Source: Planctomycetota bacterium (GTDB taxonomy: Bacteria > Planctomycetota > Brocadiia > Brocadiales > Bathyanammoxibiaceae). Taken from it: DNA of 64,000 nucleotides. Of the stretch, positions 16,222-23,749 are shown one piece after another. The translations under genes were made by a program, and so were the position numbers. Under the pieces are notes generated by a model. That model saw nothing but the letters and a program-made list of their open reading frames with translations, was not told the DNA's origin and ran no database searches. The stretch's first letter is position 1; each line of letters begins with the position of its first letter. The stretch is from positions 1 through 64,000 of the forward strand of contig JACQVQ010000001.1 in the NCBI GenBank assembly GCA_016209685.1, read 5' to 3'.

Positions 16222-16680
16222 TTGGCTAACCACGAACACTACATGCGTCTGGCCCTGAAGGAGGCCGAGAAGGCCCTGGAGGAGGACGAGGTACCCGTAG
16301 GGGCCGTGATAGTGCATGAGGGTCATATAATCGCCCGTGCCCACAATCAAAGGGAGAAACTTAAAGACCCCACTGCCCATGCCGAGATGATAGCCATCAC
16401 CCAGGCCGCCGCGTATCTAGAAAACTGGAGGCTGGAGGGTGTTACTTTATACGTTACTAAAGAACCCTGCATAATGTGCGCCGGGGCGATGGTCCAGGCA
16501 AGGCTCACCAGCCTCGTATTTGGGGCGTTTGATGAAAAGGGCGGCGCCTGTGGCTCTGTGGTGAATCTGGTGGAACAGCCCAAATTCAACCACCAGGTGA
16601 AGGTTACCGGAGGGGTTTTGGCAGAAGAATCTGCCGTCCTCCTCAGGGAATTCTTCCAGGAGAGGTGCCGGAGCGGTTGA
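16222..16680 (+). CDS. tadA: tRNA-specific adenosine deaminase TadA
   Basis: A 152-residue zinc deaminase that converts A34 of tRNA-Arg(ACG) to inosine. The catalytic HAE (DPTAHAEMIAI, about residue 53) and zinc ligands EPCIMC (about 82-87) are present, as is the N-terminal EVPVGAVIV. It starts at TTG 16222. It lies between its own substrate tRNA and tRNA-Ser(CGA). The last seven codons and the stop are formed by the 5' end of the tRNA-Ser gene, so the reading frame ends inside the tRNA D-arm region. Confidence 0.94.
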   Translation: MANHEHYMRLALKEAEKALEEDEVPVGAVIVHEGHIIARAHNQREKLKDPTAHAEMIAITQAAAYLENWRLEGVTLYVTKEPCIMCAGAMVQARLTSLVFGAFDEKGGACGSVVNLVEQPKFNHQVKVTGGVLAEESAVLLREFFQERCRSG

Positions 16681-16748
16681 ACGGGGCGGTCTCGAAAACC
16701 GCTGGCCGCTTATGCGGCCCGGGGGTTCGAATCCCCCCCTCTCCGCCA
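16659..16748 (+). tRNA. tRNA-Ser (anticodon CGA)
   Basis: A 90-base class II tRNA: acceptor GGAGAGG/CCTCTCC, anticodon loop with CGA between CGGT and ACCG, a long variable arm (GGCCGC...GCGGCC), T-loop GGTTCGAATCC and an encoded CCA. Its first 22 bases overlap the 3' end of tadA on the same strand. Confidence 0.95.
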
Positions 16749-16764
16749 GGAATAGAAAAGGGAA

Positions 16765-17094
16765 ATGCAAAGAAAGGATGTTATTTCGACTACAAGGTCC
16801 GTAGCTAGAAAAACTATTCTCCTAACTACTAAACAATGGTTTCATATTACAGAGTCTCATGATTATATGGCAGGGAATATGGATAAGATTATAGAAACAG
16901 TGAATGCACCAGACTGCCTCATAAAAGGGTTGAAAGGGGAATTGCTTGCTATCAAACATTATCCTCAGACAAACATCTCAAATAAGCACTGCGTTGTCGT
17001 CTATAAAGAAGACAACGCGGGCTTTATTATCACAGCCTTTATGACCTCAAAACCTGAAACAATCAAAAATAGGGGTGTTCTATGGAGAAAGTAA
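16765..17094 (+). CDS. Probable BECR-type RNase toxin-like protein
   Basis: A 109-residue protein. The pattern KQWFHITESHDYMAG, then IIETVNAPDCLIKG, GELLAIKHY, and a C-terminal CVVVYKEDNAGFIITAFMTSK resembles the barnase/EndoU/colicin/RelE-like (BECR) nuclease group often seen in phage and toxin loci, with conserved His and Lys residues in plausible catalytic places. The DUF2283-like gene that follows overlaps by 13 bases, a toxin-antitoxin type arrangement. The family assignment is by pattern only. It begins 16 bases after tRNA-Ser(CGA). Confidence 0.6.
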   Translation: MQRKDVISTTRSVARKTILLTTKQWFHITESHDYMAGNMDKIIETVNAPDCLIKGLKGELLAIKHYPQTNISNKHCVVVYKEDNAGFIITAFMTSKPETIKNRGVLWRK

Positions 17095-17309
17095 AAGAGT
17101 TTGATACATCTACCATTCCATACCTGCTAAAACTCCCTCAGAAGCATTATTGGGTTGATTATGATGAGGAGACAGATACATTGTACATCAGCTTCCGAAA
17201 ACCACAGTGTGCTAATGACAGTATTATGGAAGGCAACCTTATCTATCATTATGATAATGACCAATTGGTTGGAGTAACGGTCTTGAATGCGAAAGAGTTG
17301 TCGGAATAG
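17082..17309 (+). CDS. DUF2283-family small protein, probable antitoxin partner
   Basis: A 75-residue protein whose core YDEETDTLYISFRKPQ is the DUF2283 signature, followed by NLIYHYDNDQLVGVTVLNA. DUF2283 genes are frequently paired with small nuclease-like toxins. It overlaps the preceding gene, so the two are co-expressed. Its role as antitoxin is inferred from that arrangement. Confidence 0.7.
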   Translation: MEKVKEFDTSTIPYLLKLPQKHYWVDYDEETDTLYISFRKPQCANDSIMEGNLIYHYDNDQLVGVTVLNAKELSE

Positions 17310-17335
17310 TAGAGGCGGCAATATAGAGGGCTAAA

Positions 17336-18175
17336 ATGAAAAAGTTTTCGGAAAGGATAGGCATTACCAGGCATCCAATACTTCAGCTTAACGAGATAAC
17401 ACCAGAACTACGGAATTGTCTTTGGAATCTTGTTTTTGATTACTTGCGCTCCATCGCTCCTTCCCTGGGTAGTCCTTACCTCAGGACAAACTTTATGGAA
17501 AACCTTGCACAATTGTTTTTTAAGGTTCCAGTTGATGATATACCTCGTGGAGAAACTGACTGGCTTAAAGAAAAATTTTTTAATTTAAGCTGGTACGAAG
17601 TCTATGAGTTCTTTGAATTCTTAATCATCCGGGACCAGATCAAGAATCTAGGATATTTTAAAGCACGGATACCGCTAATAAATCAAATCCTTGAAGAAGA
17701 AAATTCGGGTTACCGCTTGGCGAATGGGAAGTTTGTGCCAATTACCAACGAGCAAGAGATACAAGCAATTGAGGAGGCTATTGGGAAGGCTGAGCAATTT
17801 GGAAAAGGAGCAAACGAGCATCTATCACAAGCAGTCGCCCTGTTCTCTAAGAAACCCGACCCAGATTACCGCAACTCTATAAAGGAATCTATAAGTGCAG
17901 TAGAATCATTAGTAAAGCAAATATCGGGAAAAGATGGCGATTTTGCCCCAGCTTTGGAAGAGCTTTCAAAGAAGATACCGCTCCATGGAGCGATGAAGGA
18001 GGGTTTTAAAAAATTATACGGATACACAAGCGATGAGGATGGCATCAGGCATGCTATACTGGAAGACCCCAATGTTGGCTTTGATGAAGCAAAGTTTATG
18101 CTGGTGACATGTTCAGCATTTGTAAATTTTCTCTTTTCAAAGGCCCAAAAATCTGGGCTACTTAAAAAAGGATAA
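17336..18175 (+). CDS. AbiJ-like abortive-infection protein (N-terminal AbiJ domain, C-terminal HEPN-like)
   Basis: A 279-residue protein. The N-terminus (KKFSERIGITRHPILQLNEITPELRNCLWNLV) matches the AbiJ-NTD4 type domain as I remember it. The C-terminal half (KESISAVESLVKQISG, later TSDEDGIRHAILED) has the helical HEPN-like look with a candidate R-H pair. Such proteins are linked to phage-triggered RNA cleavage and abortive infection. It is AT-rich and sits with toxin-type genes between two tRNA-Ser genes, consistent with a defence cargo. Family placement is by memory of the pattern. Confidence 0.68.
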   Translation: MKKFSERIGITRHPILQLNEITPELRNCLWNLVFDYLRSIAPSLGSPYLRTNFMENLAQLFFKVPVDDIPRGETDWLKEKFFNLSWYEVYEFFEFLIIRDQIKNLGYFKARIPLINQILEEENSGYRLANGKFVPITNEQEIQAIEEAIGKAEQFGKGANEHLSQAVALFSKKPDPDYRNSIKESISAVESLVKQISGKDGDFAPALEELSKKIPLHGAMKEGFKKLYGYTSDEDGIRHAILEDPNVGFDEAKFMLVTCSAFVNFLFSKAQKSGLLKKG

Positions 18176-18179
18176 CATC

Positions 18180-18389
18180 GTGAAAACCTCTTATGAAAAA
18201 TTCGTTATAGATAACAAAGGGGAAAGAGTAGGTGTAATTCTCACTATGGAGGATTACCAAAAGATATTAGAAGAGTTAGAGGAGCTAGAATCCATTAGGG
18301 CCTACGATGAAGCTAAAGCCTCTAGGGAAAAGGCGATTCCTTTTGAACGGGCTGTAAAGGAGATTGAAGAAGGCGCTACGAATAATTAA
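18180..18389 (+). CDS. Phd/YefM-like antitoxin without an adjacent toxin
   Basis: A 69-residue protein. The N-terminal FVIDNKGERVGVILTMEDYQKILEELEELE is typical of Phd/YefM-type antitoxins. It starts with GTG, 4 bases after the AbiJ-like gene. No RelE/Doc toxin follows; instead a palindromic element (18396) and a tRNA lie directly downstream. The toxin may have been lost, or the protein may regulate the preceding genes. Confidence 0.7.
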   Translation: MKTSYEKFVIDNKGERVGVILTMEDYQKILEELEELESIRAYDEAKASREKAIPFERAVKEIEEGATNN

Positions 18390-18395
18390 GGCCAA

Positions 18396-18475
18396 AAGAG
18401 ATGCTTCGCTTCGCTCAGCATGACAGTCCCAAGTCATTCTGACCCAGAACGAAGTGAAGGGGAAGAATCTCTTTT
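18396..18475. repeat. MITE-like element, internal part (copy B)
   Basis: Contains GCTTCGCTTCGCTCAGCATGAC, GTCATTCTGA and GAAGAATCTC words of the family in rearranged order, without the GAGACCTCTG ends. It lies between the antitoxin gene and tRNA-Ser(GGA). Confidence 0.6.
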
Positions 18476-18489
18476 ACACGTATAATAAA

Positions 18490-18583
18490 GGAGAGGTGTC
18501 CGAGAGGCTGAAGGAGCACGCTTGGAAAGCGTGTAGGCGAGCTAAAACTTGCCTCCAGGGTTCAAATCCCTGCCTCTCCGCCA
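18490..18583 (+). tRNA. tRNA-Ser (anticodon GGA)
   Basis: A 94-base class II tRNA: acceptor GGAGAGG/CCTCTCC, anticodon stem CACGC/GCGTG with loop TTGGAAA (GGA), a long variable arm, T-loop GGTTCAAATCC and CCA. It shares its acceptor stem with tRNA-Ser(CGA) 1.8 kb upstream; the toxin/AbiJ genes lie between the two. Confidence 0.95.
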
Positions 18584-18648
18584 GTTCTGTGAGGTTTTTT
18601 GGGAAAGAGGTAAGCCTATATTTTAAATAATAATCTTTTTAAAGATTT

Positions 18649-18919
18649 GGCCGTGCTAGACGGGGAGCTAGCGGTTCCTTGTAACCTGAAATCCGCTTTA
18701 CGCAGGGTTGAACGCTCCCAGGAGGTTTACCGGACTCATGGTACTGTCTTTAAAAGCGGCGATGAAGGCTGGGTCTTATGCAATAAGGGGATGTGAACCT
18801 GGTCAGGGGCGGAAGCCAGCAGCCATAAGCATCTATTCTTATGTGCCGTAAGGTAGCCTGGCTGGAGCCAGCTTTTAGTGATGGGCCCTGGGAAAGGGGA
18901 TCAAAGGGAGTGCACGGCC
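18649..18919 (+). ncRNA. ffs: Signal recognition particle RNA, large bacterial type
   Basis: About 271 bases. The 5' end GGCCGTGCTAG pairs with the 3' end GTGCACGGCC to close the molecule. The Alu-domain loops (GGTTCCTTGTAACC and downstream) resemble Bacillus scRNA. The universally conserved helix 8 that binds Ffh is present as GGTCAGGGGCGGAAGCCAGCAGCC-like sequence near 18807-18832. This is the long Alu-containing form, not the short 4.5S form of E. coli. It lies just upstream of dnaX-ybaB-recR, as in Firmicutes. Confidence 0.92.
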
Positions 18920-18969
18920 AGTTATTGAACTCTTGAACATTAAACCTTTGAACCTTTAATCTTTTGAGT

Positions 18970-20643
18970 ATGACATATACCGTATTCGCCAGAAAATATC
19001 GCCCGCAGACCTTTGAAGAGGTGGTTGGCCAGGAGGCGACGGTTACCACCCTGAGAAACGCCATCGCCCAGGGCAGGGTGGCCCACGCCTACCTGTTCGC
19101 CGGCCCGCGCGGTGTGGGGAAGACCTCCATAGCCAGGATATTGGCCAAGTGTCTCAACTGCCAGCAAGGCACCACCGACAGTCCCTGCGATAAGTGCGAT
19201 TCCTGCAGGTGCATCTCTGAGGGGAGAGACCTGGACGTCATAGAGATAGACGGTGCCAGCAACCGGAGCATTGATGATGTCAGGACCCTCAGAGAGAACG
19301 TCAAGTATCTCCCCAGCCGCTCGCGCCACAAGGTCTACATTATAGACGAGGCACACATGCTCACCAAGGAGGCCTTTAATGCCCTGCTAAAGACCCTGGA
19401 AGAGCCTCCCCCTCACGTGAAATTCTTTTTCGCCACCACCGCCCCTAACAAACTGCCTGAGACTATACTGTCCCGCTGCCAGCGCTTTGATTTTAAAAAC
19501 ATATCCCTGGGGGACATCGTCAACCGTCTCCAGCAAATAACCAAAAAAGAAGGAATCAAGGCAGATGAAGAGGCCCTGCGGGCCATCGCTAGATACGCCA
19601 GAGGGGGACTGCGGGATTCCCAGTCCCTCCTGGACCAGCTATGGGCCTTCTCAGAGGACACGGTTACCGTAGCCGACGTCCAGGGCCTGCTGGGTGCCGT
19701 ACCGGAGGAGGGGGTATCTGCCCTCGTGGAGAGGTTCATACAAAAAGATGCCCCGGGGGCCCTCAAGATCGTAAATGAGACCCTTAAAGAAGGTAAGGAC
19801 TGGGCTACCTTTATTGACCAGACGCTGTGGTACCTGAGGGACCTACTGGTGGTCTCCACCTGTGGATATGACCAGGGACTGCTCGAAAACCCCTGGAGGG
19901 AGGCCCATCTCCTGAAGACCCAATCTCAGGCCCTTTCCCAGGAAACCCTCATGGCCATGATACAGACCCTGACTGAGGTAAAGCGGAAGGCCCGGGATGA
20001 TTTCCAGCAGAGGGTCTTCCTGGAAATGGCAGTGGTAAAGTTGGCCACGATGGACTTCCGCCCACTATCAGAAGTCCTATCCAGGCTAGAAGAGCTAGAA
20101 AAGAGGGCCTCTGCGGTTGGCTATCGGCAATCAGCTATGGAGTCCAGCGACCGTGTCGCTGGAACGGTACCCGTCGCAGGTAGACCCGCCAACAAGAATC
20201 CATTGACACAGTCAATGGACTCCAAAACAAGCCAACCACTGCAGACTGAAAACCAGGGTCCCCCACCCAAAGACATCGGAGAGGTCTGGACCCAGGTATT
20301 AGAAAGGCTCCATCGGGAGAAACTCTCCACATGGTCTTATCTAAAAGAGGGAAGGCTCAGGCAAGACGGGGAGCAAGAGCTAGTCCTGGAGTTTCCCAGG
20401 GACAGACCTTTCCCAAAGAAGTACCTGGAGACCAATGCCCAGGAGAGGACGGTGGTGGAAGAATATCTGGCCGACGTACTGGGCTGGAGGCCCAGGCTGA
20501 AGTTTACACTCTATGAAAGGGTCGTCCCAAGTGAGGCGACTCCAAAGGACGCCCTGGTAGAGAAAAAGGTGGCAGGGGCCACCCCCGATAAGGGTCTGGC
20601 CGAGAAGGCGGTGGACCTCTTCAACGGGCAGATTCAAAAATAA
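18970..20643 (+). CDS. dnaX: DNA polymerase III subunits tau/gamma
   Basis: A 557-residue clamp-loader ATPase. It begins MTYTVFARKYRPQTFEEVVGQE and shows the Walker A GPRGVGKTS (about residue 45), the four-cysteine zinc module CLNCQQGTTDSPCDKCDSC, Walker B IIDEAHML and the sensor-1 FATTAPNKLPETILSRCQRFDF. A proline/glutamine-rich linker (about 385-425) leads to a C-terminal domain of tau type. I use the ATG at 18970 rather than a TTG two codons upstream. ybaB begins 11 bases after its stop. Confidence 0.95.
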   Translation: MTYTVFARKYRPQTFEEVVGQEATVTTLRNAIAQGRVAHAYLFAGPRGVGKTSIARILAKCLNCQQGTTDSPCDKCDSCRCISEGRDLDVIEIDGASNRSIDDVRTLRENVKYLPSRSRHKVYIIDEAHMLTKEAFNALLKTLEEPPPHVKFFFATTAPNKLPETILSRCQRFDFKNISLGDIVNRLQQITKKEGIKADEEALRAIARYARGGLRDSQSLLDQLWAFSEDTVTVADVQGLLGAVPEEGVSALVERFIQKDAPGALKIVNETLKEGKDWATFIDQTLWYLRDLLVVSTCGYDQGLLENPWREAHLLKTQSQALSQETLMAMIQTLTEVKRKARDDFQQRVFLEMAVVKLATMDFRPLSEVLSRLEELEKRASAVGYRQSAMESSDRVAGTVPVAGRPANKNPLTQSMDSKTSQPLQTENQGPPPKDIGEVWTQVLERLHREKLSTWSYLKEGRLRQDGEQELVLEFPRDRPFPKKYLETNAQERTVVEEYLADVLGWRPRLKFTLYERVVPSEATPKDALVEKKVAGATPDKGLAEKAVDLFNGQIQK

Positions 20644-20654
20644 GGAGGGATTAT

Positions 20655-21011
20655 ATGAAAGGCTTTGGCAACTTTGCCGATATGTTGAAGGAGGCCCAGA
20701 AGCAGGCCCAGAAGATGCAAAAACGCATGGAGGAACTCCAGCAAGAGCTAAAGGAGCGGGTGGTAGAGGCCAGTTCCGGAGGGGGCATGGTCACCGTCCA
20801 CATGAACGGCCGGCAGGAACTCCTCAACATAAAGATAGACCCGGAGGTGGTAGACCCTAAGGAGAAAGAGATGCTGGAAGACCTGGTGGTGGCCGCCGTT
20901 AACCAGGCCATAAAGAAATCCCAGCAGCTGTATGAAGAGGAACTAGGCAAGCTCACGGGAGGGCTTAGTCTCCCCGGGCTCTCCGGGCTGCCCTTTGGGG
21001 GAAAGCCCTAA
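20655..21011 (+). CDS. ybaB: YbaB/EbfC nucleoid-associated protein
   Basis: A 118-residue DNA-binding protein of the YbaB/EbfC family: a long N-terminal coiled helix (MLKEAQKQAQKMQKRMEELQQEL), the VEASSGGGMVTVHMNGRQELLNIKIDPEV sheet, and VVAAVNQAIKKSQQLYEEELGKLTGG. It acts as a dimeric tweezer-shaped nucleoid protein. It lies between dnaX and recR in the widely conserved order, with AAGGAGG ahead of the ATG. Confidence 0.93.
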   Translation: MKGFGNFADMLKEAQKQAQKMQKRMEELQQELKERVVEASSGGGMVTVHMNGRQELLNIKIDPEVVDPKEKEMLEDLVVAAVNQAIKKSQQLYEEELGKLTGGLSLPGLSGLPFGGKP

Positions 21012-21069
21012 ACTCCTTGAAACGGGAGGGAGACTTTTGCATAATAATGATAATGGGAGGTTGAGAGGT

Positions 21070-21669
21070 TTGAAGGGCTATCCAGAGGTAATGGCAAGGC
21101 TCGTGAAGGGACTGGCCAGGTGGCCGGGGATAGGAAGGCGGAGTGCCGAGAGGTTGGCCTATCACATACTCTGCATGCCTGAAAAGGATGCCCTGGAGTT
21201 GGCCGCCACCATCGGAGAATTAAAGAGGAGGCTCAAACCCTGCCCTGCGTGTTTTAACCTGGTAGAAGGGGGCGTCTGTCCTATCTGTCAGAACCCCGCC
21301 CGGGATTCCAGCGTTATCTGTGCGGTAGAGGAACCCAAAGACCTCTGGAGTATAGAAAAAATGGGCCTGTATAAGGGCCTGTACCACGTCCTTCAAGGCC
21401 ACATCTCCCCCCTGGAGAACGTCGGACCTGAAGACCTTACCATTGAAAAGCTCGTGGAAAGGGTAAAGGCGGGGCAGACAAAAGAGGTTGTCCTGGCCAC
21501 CAATTTCAGCGCAGAAGGCGACGCCACTGCCTTGTACATACAGAAGAGGCTGGAACCCCTTGGGGTCAAGATTACCCGCCTTGCAAGGGGTATACCCCAG
21601 GGGAGTTATCTAGAGTACCTTAATAGTGCAGTCCTGGCTGAGGCCATGGAGGGTAGAAGGACTTTTTAG
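21070..21669 (+). CDS. recR: Recombination mediator RecR
   Basis: A 199-residue protein acting with RecF/RecO to load RecA at gaps. It has the N-terminal helix-hairpin-helix (WPGIGRRSAERLAYH), a C4 zinc finger (CPACFNLVEGGVCPIC), a Toprim domain with the ICAVEEPKDL start, and the C-terminal TRLARGIPQGSYLEYLNSAVL. I place the start at the TTG at 21070: GGGAGG ends 9 bases before it and the resulting length is the family norm. A frame opening upstream at 20995 overlaps ybaB and adds residues foreign to RecR. Confidence 0.92.
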   Translation: MKGYPEVMARLVKGLARWPGIGRRSAERLAYHILCMPEKDALELAATIGELKRRLKPCPACFNLVEGGVCPICQNPARDSSVICAVEEPKDLWSIEKMGLYKGLYHVLQGHISPLENVGPEDLTIEKLVERVKAGQTKEVVLATNFSAEGDATALYIQKRLEPLGVKITRLARGIPQGSYLEYLNSAVLAEAMEGRRTF

Positions 21670-21730
21670 TACCGTTCCAGCTAATAAATAGTATAATAAA
21701 AGACACTACATTCTTGGTAGGTGAATTGAC

Positions 21731-23161
21731 ATGAAGTTAGAAACTTCTTTACATCCACAACTCCAACAAAAATTAAAACTAGCCCCCCAGATAATCCAGT
21801 CCATAGAGATACTCCAGTTACCACTACTTGCCCTGGTAGAACACGTGCAGATGGAGTTAGAGGAAAATCCTGTGTTGGAGGAACTGCCTCTTGCGGAGAA
21901 ACCTGCTGCGGACGAACCAAAAGATACTGAAACTGAAGAAGACAAAGAGCCCACCGAGACCTTGTCGGGGGGCGGCAGTGCCACAGGCGATGAATGGCAA
22001 GACTTCTCAAGATACCGCAGTAAGGCCGTCCGCCGGGAAGACAGTGACCTGAAACAACAGGCCCTGGAAAATACCGCCAGCAAACCCATTTCCCTCCATG
22101 AGTACCTCCTGGGACAATTCTCCCTGATGGAGGTGGCTGAAGAACTCCGTGAGGTATGTGAGCTTATACTCTCTTACATGGACGACAGGGGCTATCTTAC
22201 CGTCCCGCTAGAAGAGATAGTAACCGGCGCACCCCTCCCGGTCAGCCTGGAAACGGCCCAACAGGCCCTGCAGGTGATTCAGACCATGGAGCCCCCAGGG
22301 GTAGGGGCCAGGAACCTTGAGGAGTGCCTGCTACTACAGTTAGATAATAGACTGGAAGACTATGCCTTCCTGAAGGAACTAATCACCCATCATCTAAAGG
22401 ATATAGAGATGAAGCGGTATCCCCAGGTCGCCAAGGGTATGAACAGGGATACAGAAACTATAAAGAGGGCGGTAGATTATATCCGCACCCTTAACCCCCG
22501 CCCTGGTTCCCTCTTTTTAACCGAACCAGTAGCCTATGTAGTACCTGACGTACGGGTGGAGTACGTGGACGGACGCTACGAGGTCATCCTGAACGAAAAT
22601 TCAGCCCTGCCCCGCCTGGCGATAAGCTCCTTTTACAGGGAGCACCTCCATCAGAAGGGGTTGGATGCCACAACCCACCAGTTCCTCCAGAAGAAGATGG
22701 AATCCGCCAGGTGGCTCATAGAGGCCATAGAACAACGGAGGGCCACCCTTTACAAGGTAACCAACAAGATGGTGGAACTCCAGAAGAACTTCCTGGAGGA
22801 GGGTATCGCCGGGCTAAGACCCCTCAGGATGCAGGAGGTGGCCGACCAACTGGGCATCCACGTCTCCACGGTAAGCCGGGCCATCTCCCGTAAATATATC
22901 CAGACCCCCAGGGGTGTATTTGAGATGAAGTTCTTCTTTACAGGAGGTTTTGAGACCGCCCAGGGAGACGTGGAGTCCTGGCCTGCAATGAGACAAAAGC
23001 TCACAGAAATCGTCGCTAAGGAAGACAAGTCCCACCCCCTCAGTGACGAAGACCTCGCCGCCGTACTCCGCTCCCAAGGCATTGACATCGCCCGCCGCAC
23101 CGTCACCAAGTACCGCAAGGCCATCAAGATCCCCTCCAGCCGACGGAGGAGACAGTATTAG
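21731..23161 (+). CDS. rpoN: RNA polymerase sigma-54 factor
   Basis: A 476-residue protein. Region I is glutamine- and leucine-rich (LHPQLQQKLKLAPQIIQSIEIL). The core-binding domain follows (LHEYLLGQFSL...), then the HTH (MQEVADQLGIHVSTVSRAISRKYIQTPRGVFEMKFFF). The RpoN box ends the protein (ARRTVTKYRKAIKIPSSRRRRQY). All regions are intact, so the organism uses enhancer-dependent promoters. I found no convincing GG-N10-GC promoter in this window. Confidence 0.96.
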   Translation: MKLETSLHPQLQQKLKLAPQIIQSIEILQLPLLALVEHVQMELEENPVLEELPLAEKPAADEPKDTETEEDKEPTETLSGGGSATGDEWQDFSRYRSKAVRREDSDLKQQALENTASKPISLHEYLLGQFSLMEVAEELREVCELILSYMDDRGYLTVPLEEIVTGAPLPVSLETAQQALQVIQTMEPPGVGARNLEECLLLQLDNRLEDYAFLKELITHHLKDIEMKRYPQVAKGMNRDTETIKRAVDYIRTLNPRPGSLFLTEPVAYVVPDVRVEYVDGRYEVILNENSALPRLAISSFYREHLHQKGLDATTHQFLQKKMESARWLIEAIEQRRATLYKVTNKMVELQKNFLEEGIAGLRPLRMQEVADQLGIHVSTVSRAISRKYIQTPRGVFEMKFFFTGGFETAQGDVESWPAMRQKLTEIVAKEDKSHPLSDEDLAAVLRSQGIDIARRTVTKYRKAIKIPSSRRRRQY

Positions 23162-23169
23162 AAAGAATA

Positions 23170-23218
23170 CAGAAGTCAGTAGTCAGAATTCAGAATAAGG
23201 AATACATTCTGACTTCTG
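23170..23218. repeat. Inverted repeat after rpoN
   Basis: A 10-bp stem CAGAAGTCAG / CTGACTTCTG with an AT-rich interior made of AGAATTCAGAATA words, a low-complexity repeat type that also occurs at 33655-33680 and 34340-34385. It may act as a weak transcription end between convergent genes. Confidence 0.5.
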
Positions 23219-23219
23219 A

Positions 23220-23402
23220 TCAGGAAGTATGCCGGCAGTGGCATTCCCCTTCTCTCTCTACGCAATCGCACTGGCAGGACGTAGAGGTTACGTGTCCCTG
23301 TGGTTCCTGCTCATGGCCCTTATGCATCATAGGCATCATGCACATACAGCCAAGGGATAGTGGGAAGACTAAACTGAAGGGGATGAAAACGTATTTCTTC
23401 AT
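23220..23402 (-). CDS. Candidate Cys/Met/His-rich mini-lipoprotein near the copper genes
   Basis: A 60-residue frame: signal segment MKKYVFIPFSLVFPLSLGC with a lipobox-like LSLGC, then a metal-ligand-rich tail (CMMPMMHKGHEQE, later CQCDCVEREGECHCRH) containing at least seven cysteines, four histidines and several methionines after the lipobox. It lies downstream of the copper efflux genes on the same strand. Such composition is typical of copper-binding periplasmic proteins. The ribosome site is weak and the frame is short, so it is a candidate, not a certainty. Confidence 0.45.
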   Translation of the reverse strand: MKKYVFIPFSLVFPLSLGCMCMMPMMHKGHEQEPQGHVTSTSCQCDCVEREGECHCRHTS

Positions 23403-23446
23403 AGTTTTAATCTATCTCATTATTTTCATTGCCAGACCCCTCACTC

Positions 23447-23749
23447 TTAGCCGAGAGGCCCCTTAAGCACCCTTCGTCCATGGATTACGGACATTACTAA
23501 TATCTGACTTTCTTTTTCCTCAAATCTGTAAATAATACGATAACTACCAACCGAACTTTCACGGTGTGGTAGGTGTGGGAACTCAGGTATTTTATGCCCC
23601 ATAAGCGGAAAGTTAGCAAGATTGGAGACGGCGGTTTGAATATTTTCCACCTATATTTGGGCGTACCGCCTTGAATCCTTAGCTATATATTCATAAATGT
23701 TACGTAAATCATCAAGTGCTCGTAACGTCCATTTTATTTTTTGAACCAC
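23447..23749 (-). pseudogene. ParE/RelE-type toxin interrupted by an in-frame stop
   Basis: From a GTG at 23749 the frame reads VVQKIKWTLRALDDLRNIY, EYIAKDSRRYAQI, then TAG, then VENIQTAVSNLANFPLMG and on to GSYRIIYRFEEKESQILVMSVIHGRRVL, a full ParE-length sequence of about 100 codons. Both halves match the ParE pattern in the same frame, so one nonsense change (likely CAG to TAG) has inactivated it. The antitoxin gene upstream remains open and overlaps its start. Confidence 0.75.

Noticed and set aside
18478-18489. TATAAT just before tRNA-Ser(GGA) as its promoter
   Set aside because: The -10 would put the transcription start inside the tRNA, and no matching -35 is present.
20995-21069. Longer recR start
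   Set aside because: The extra residues overlap ybaB and are unlike RecR; the TTG at 21070 has a properly spaced ribosome site and gives the usual length.
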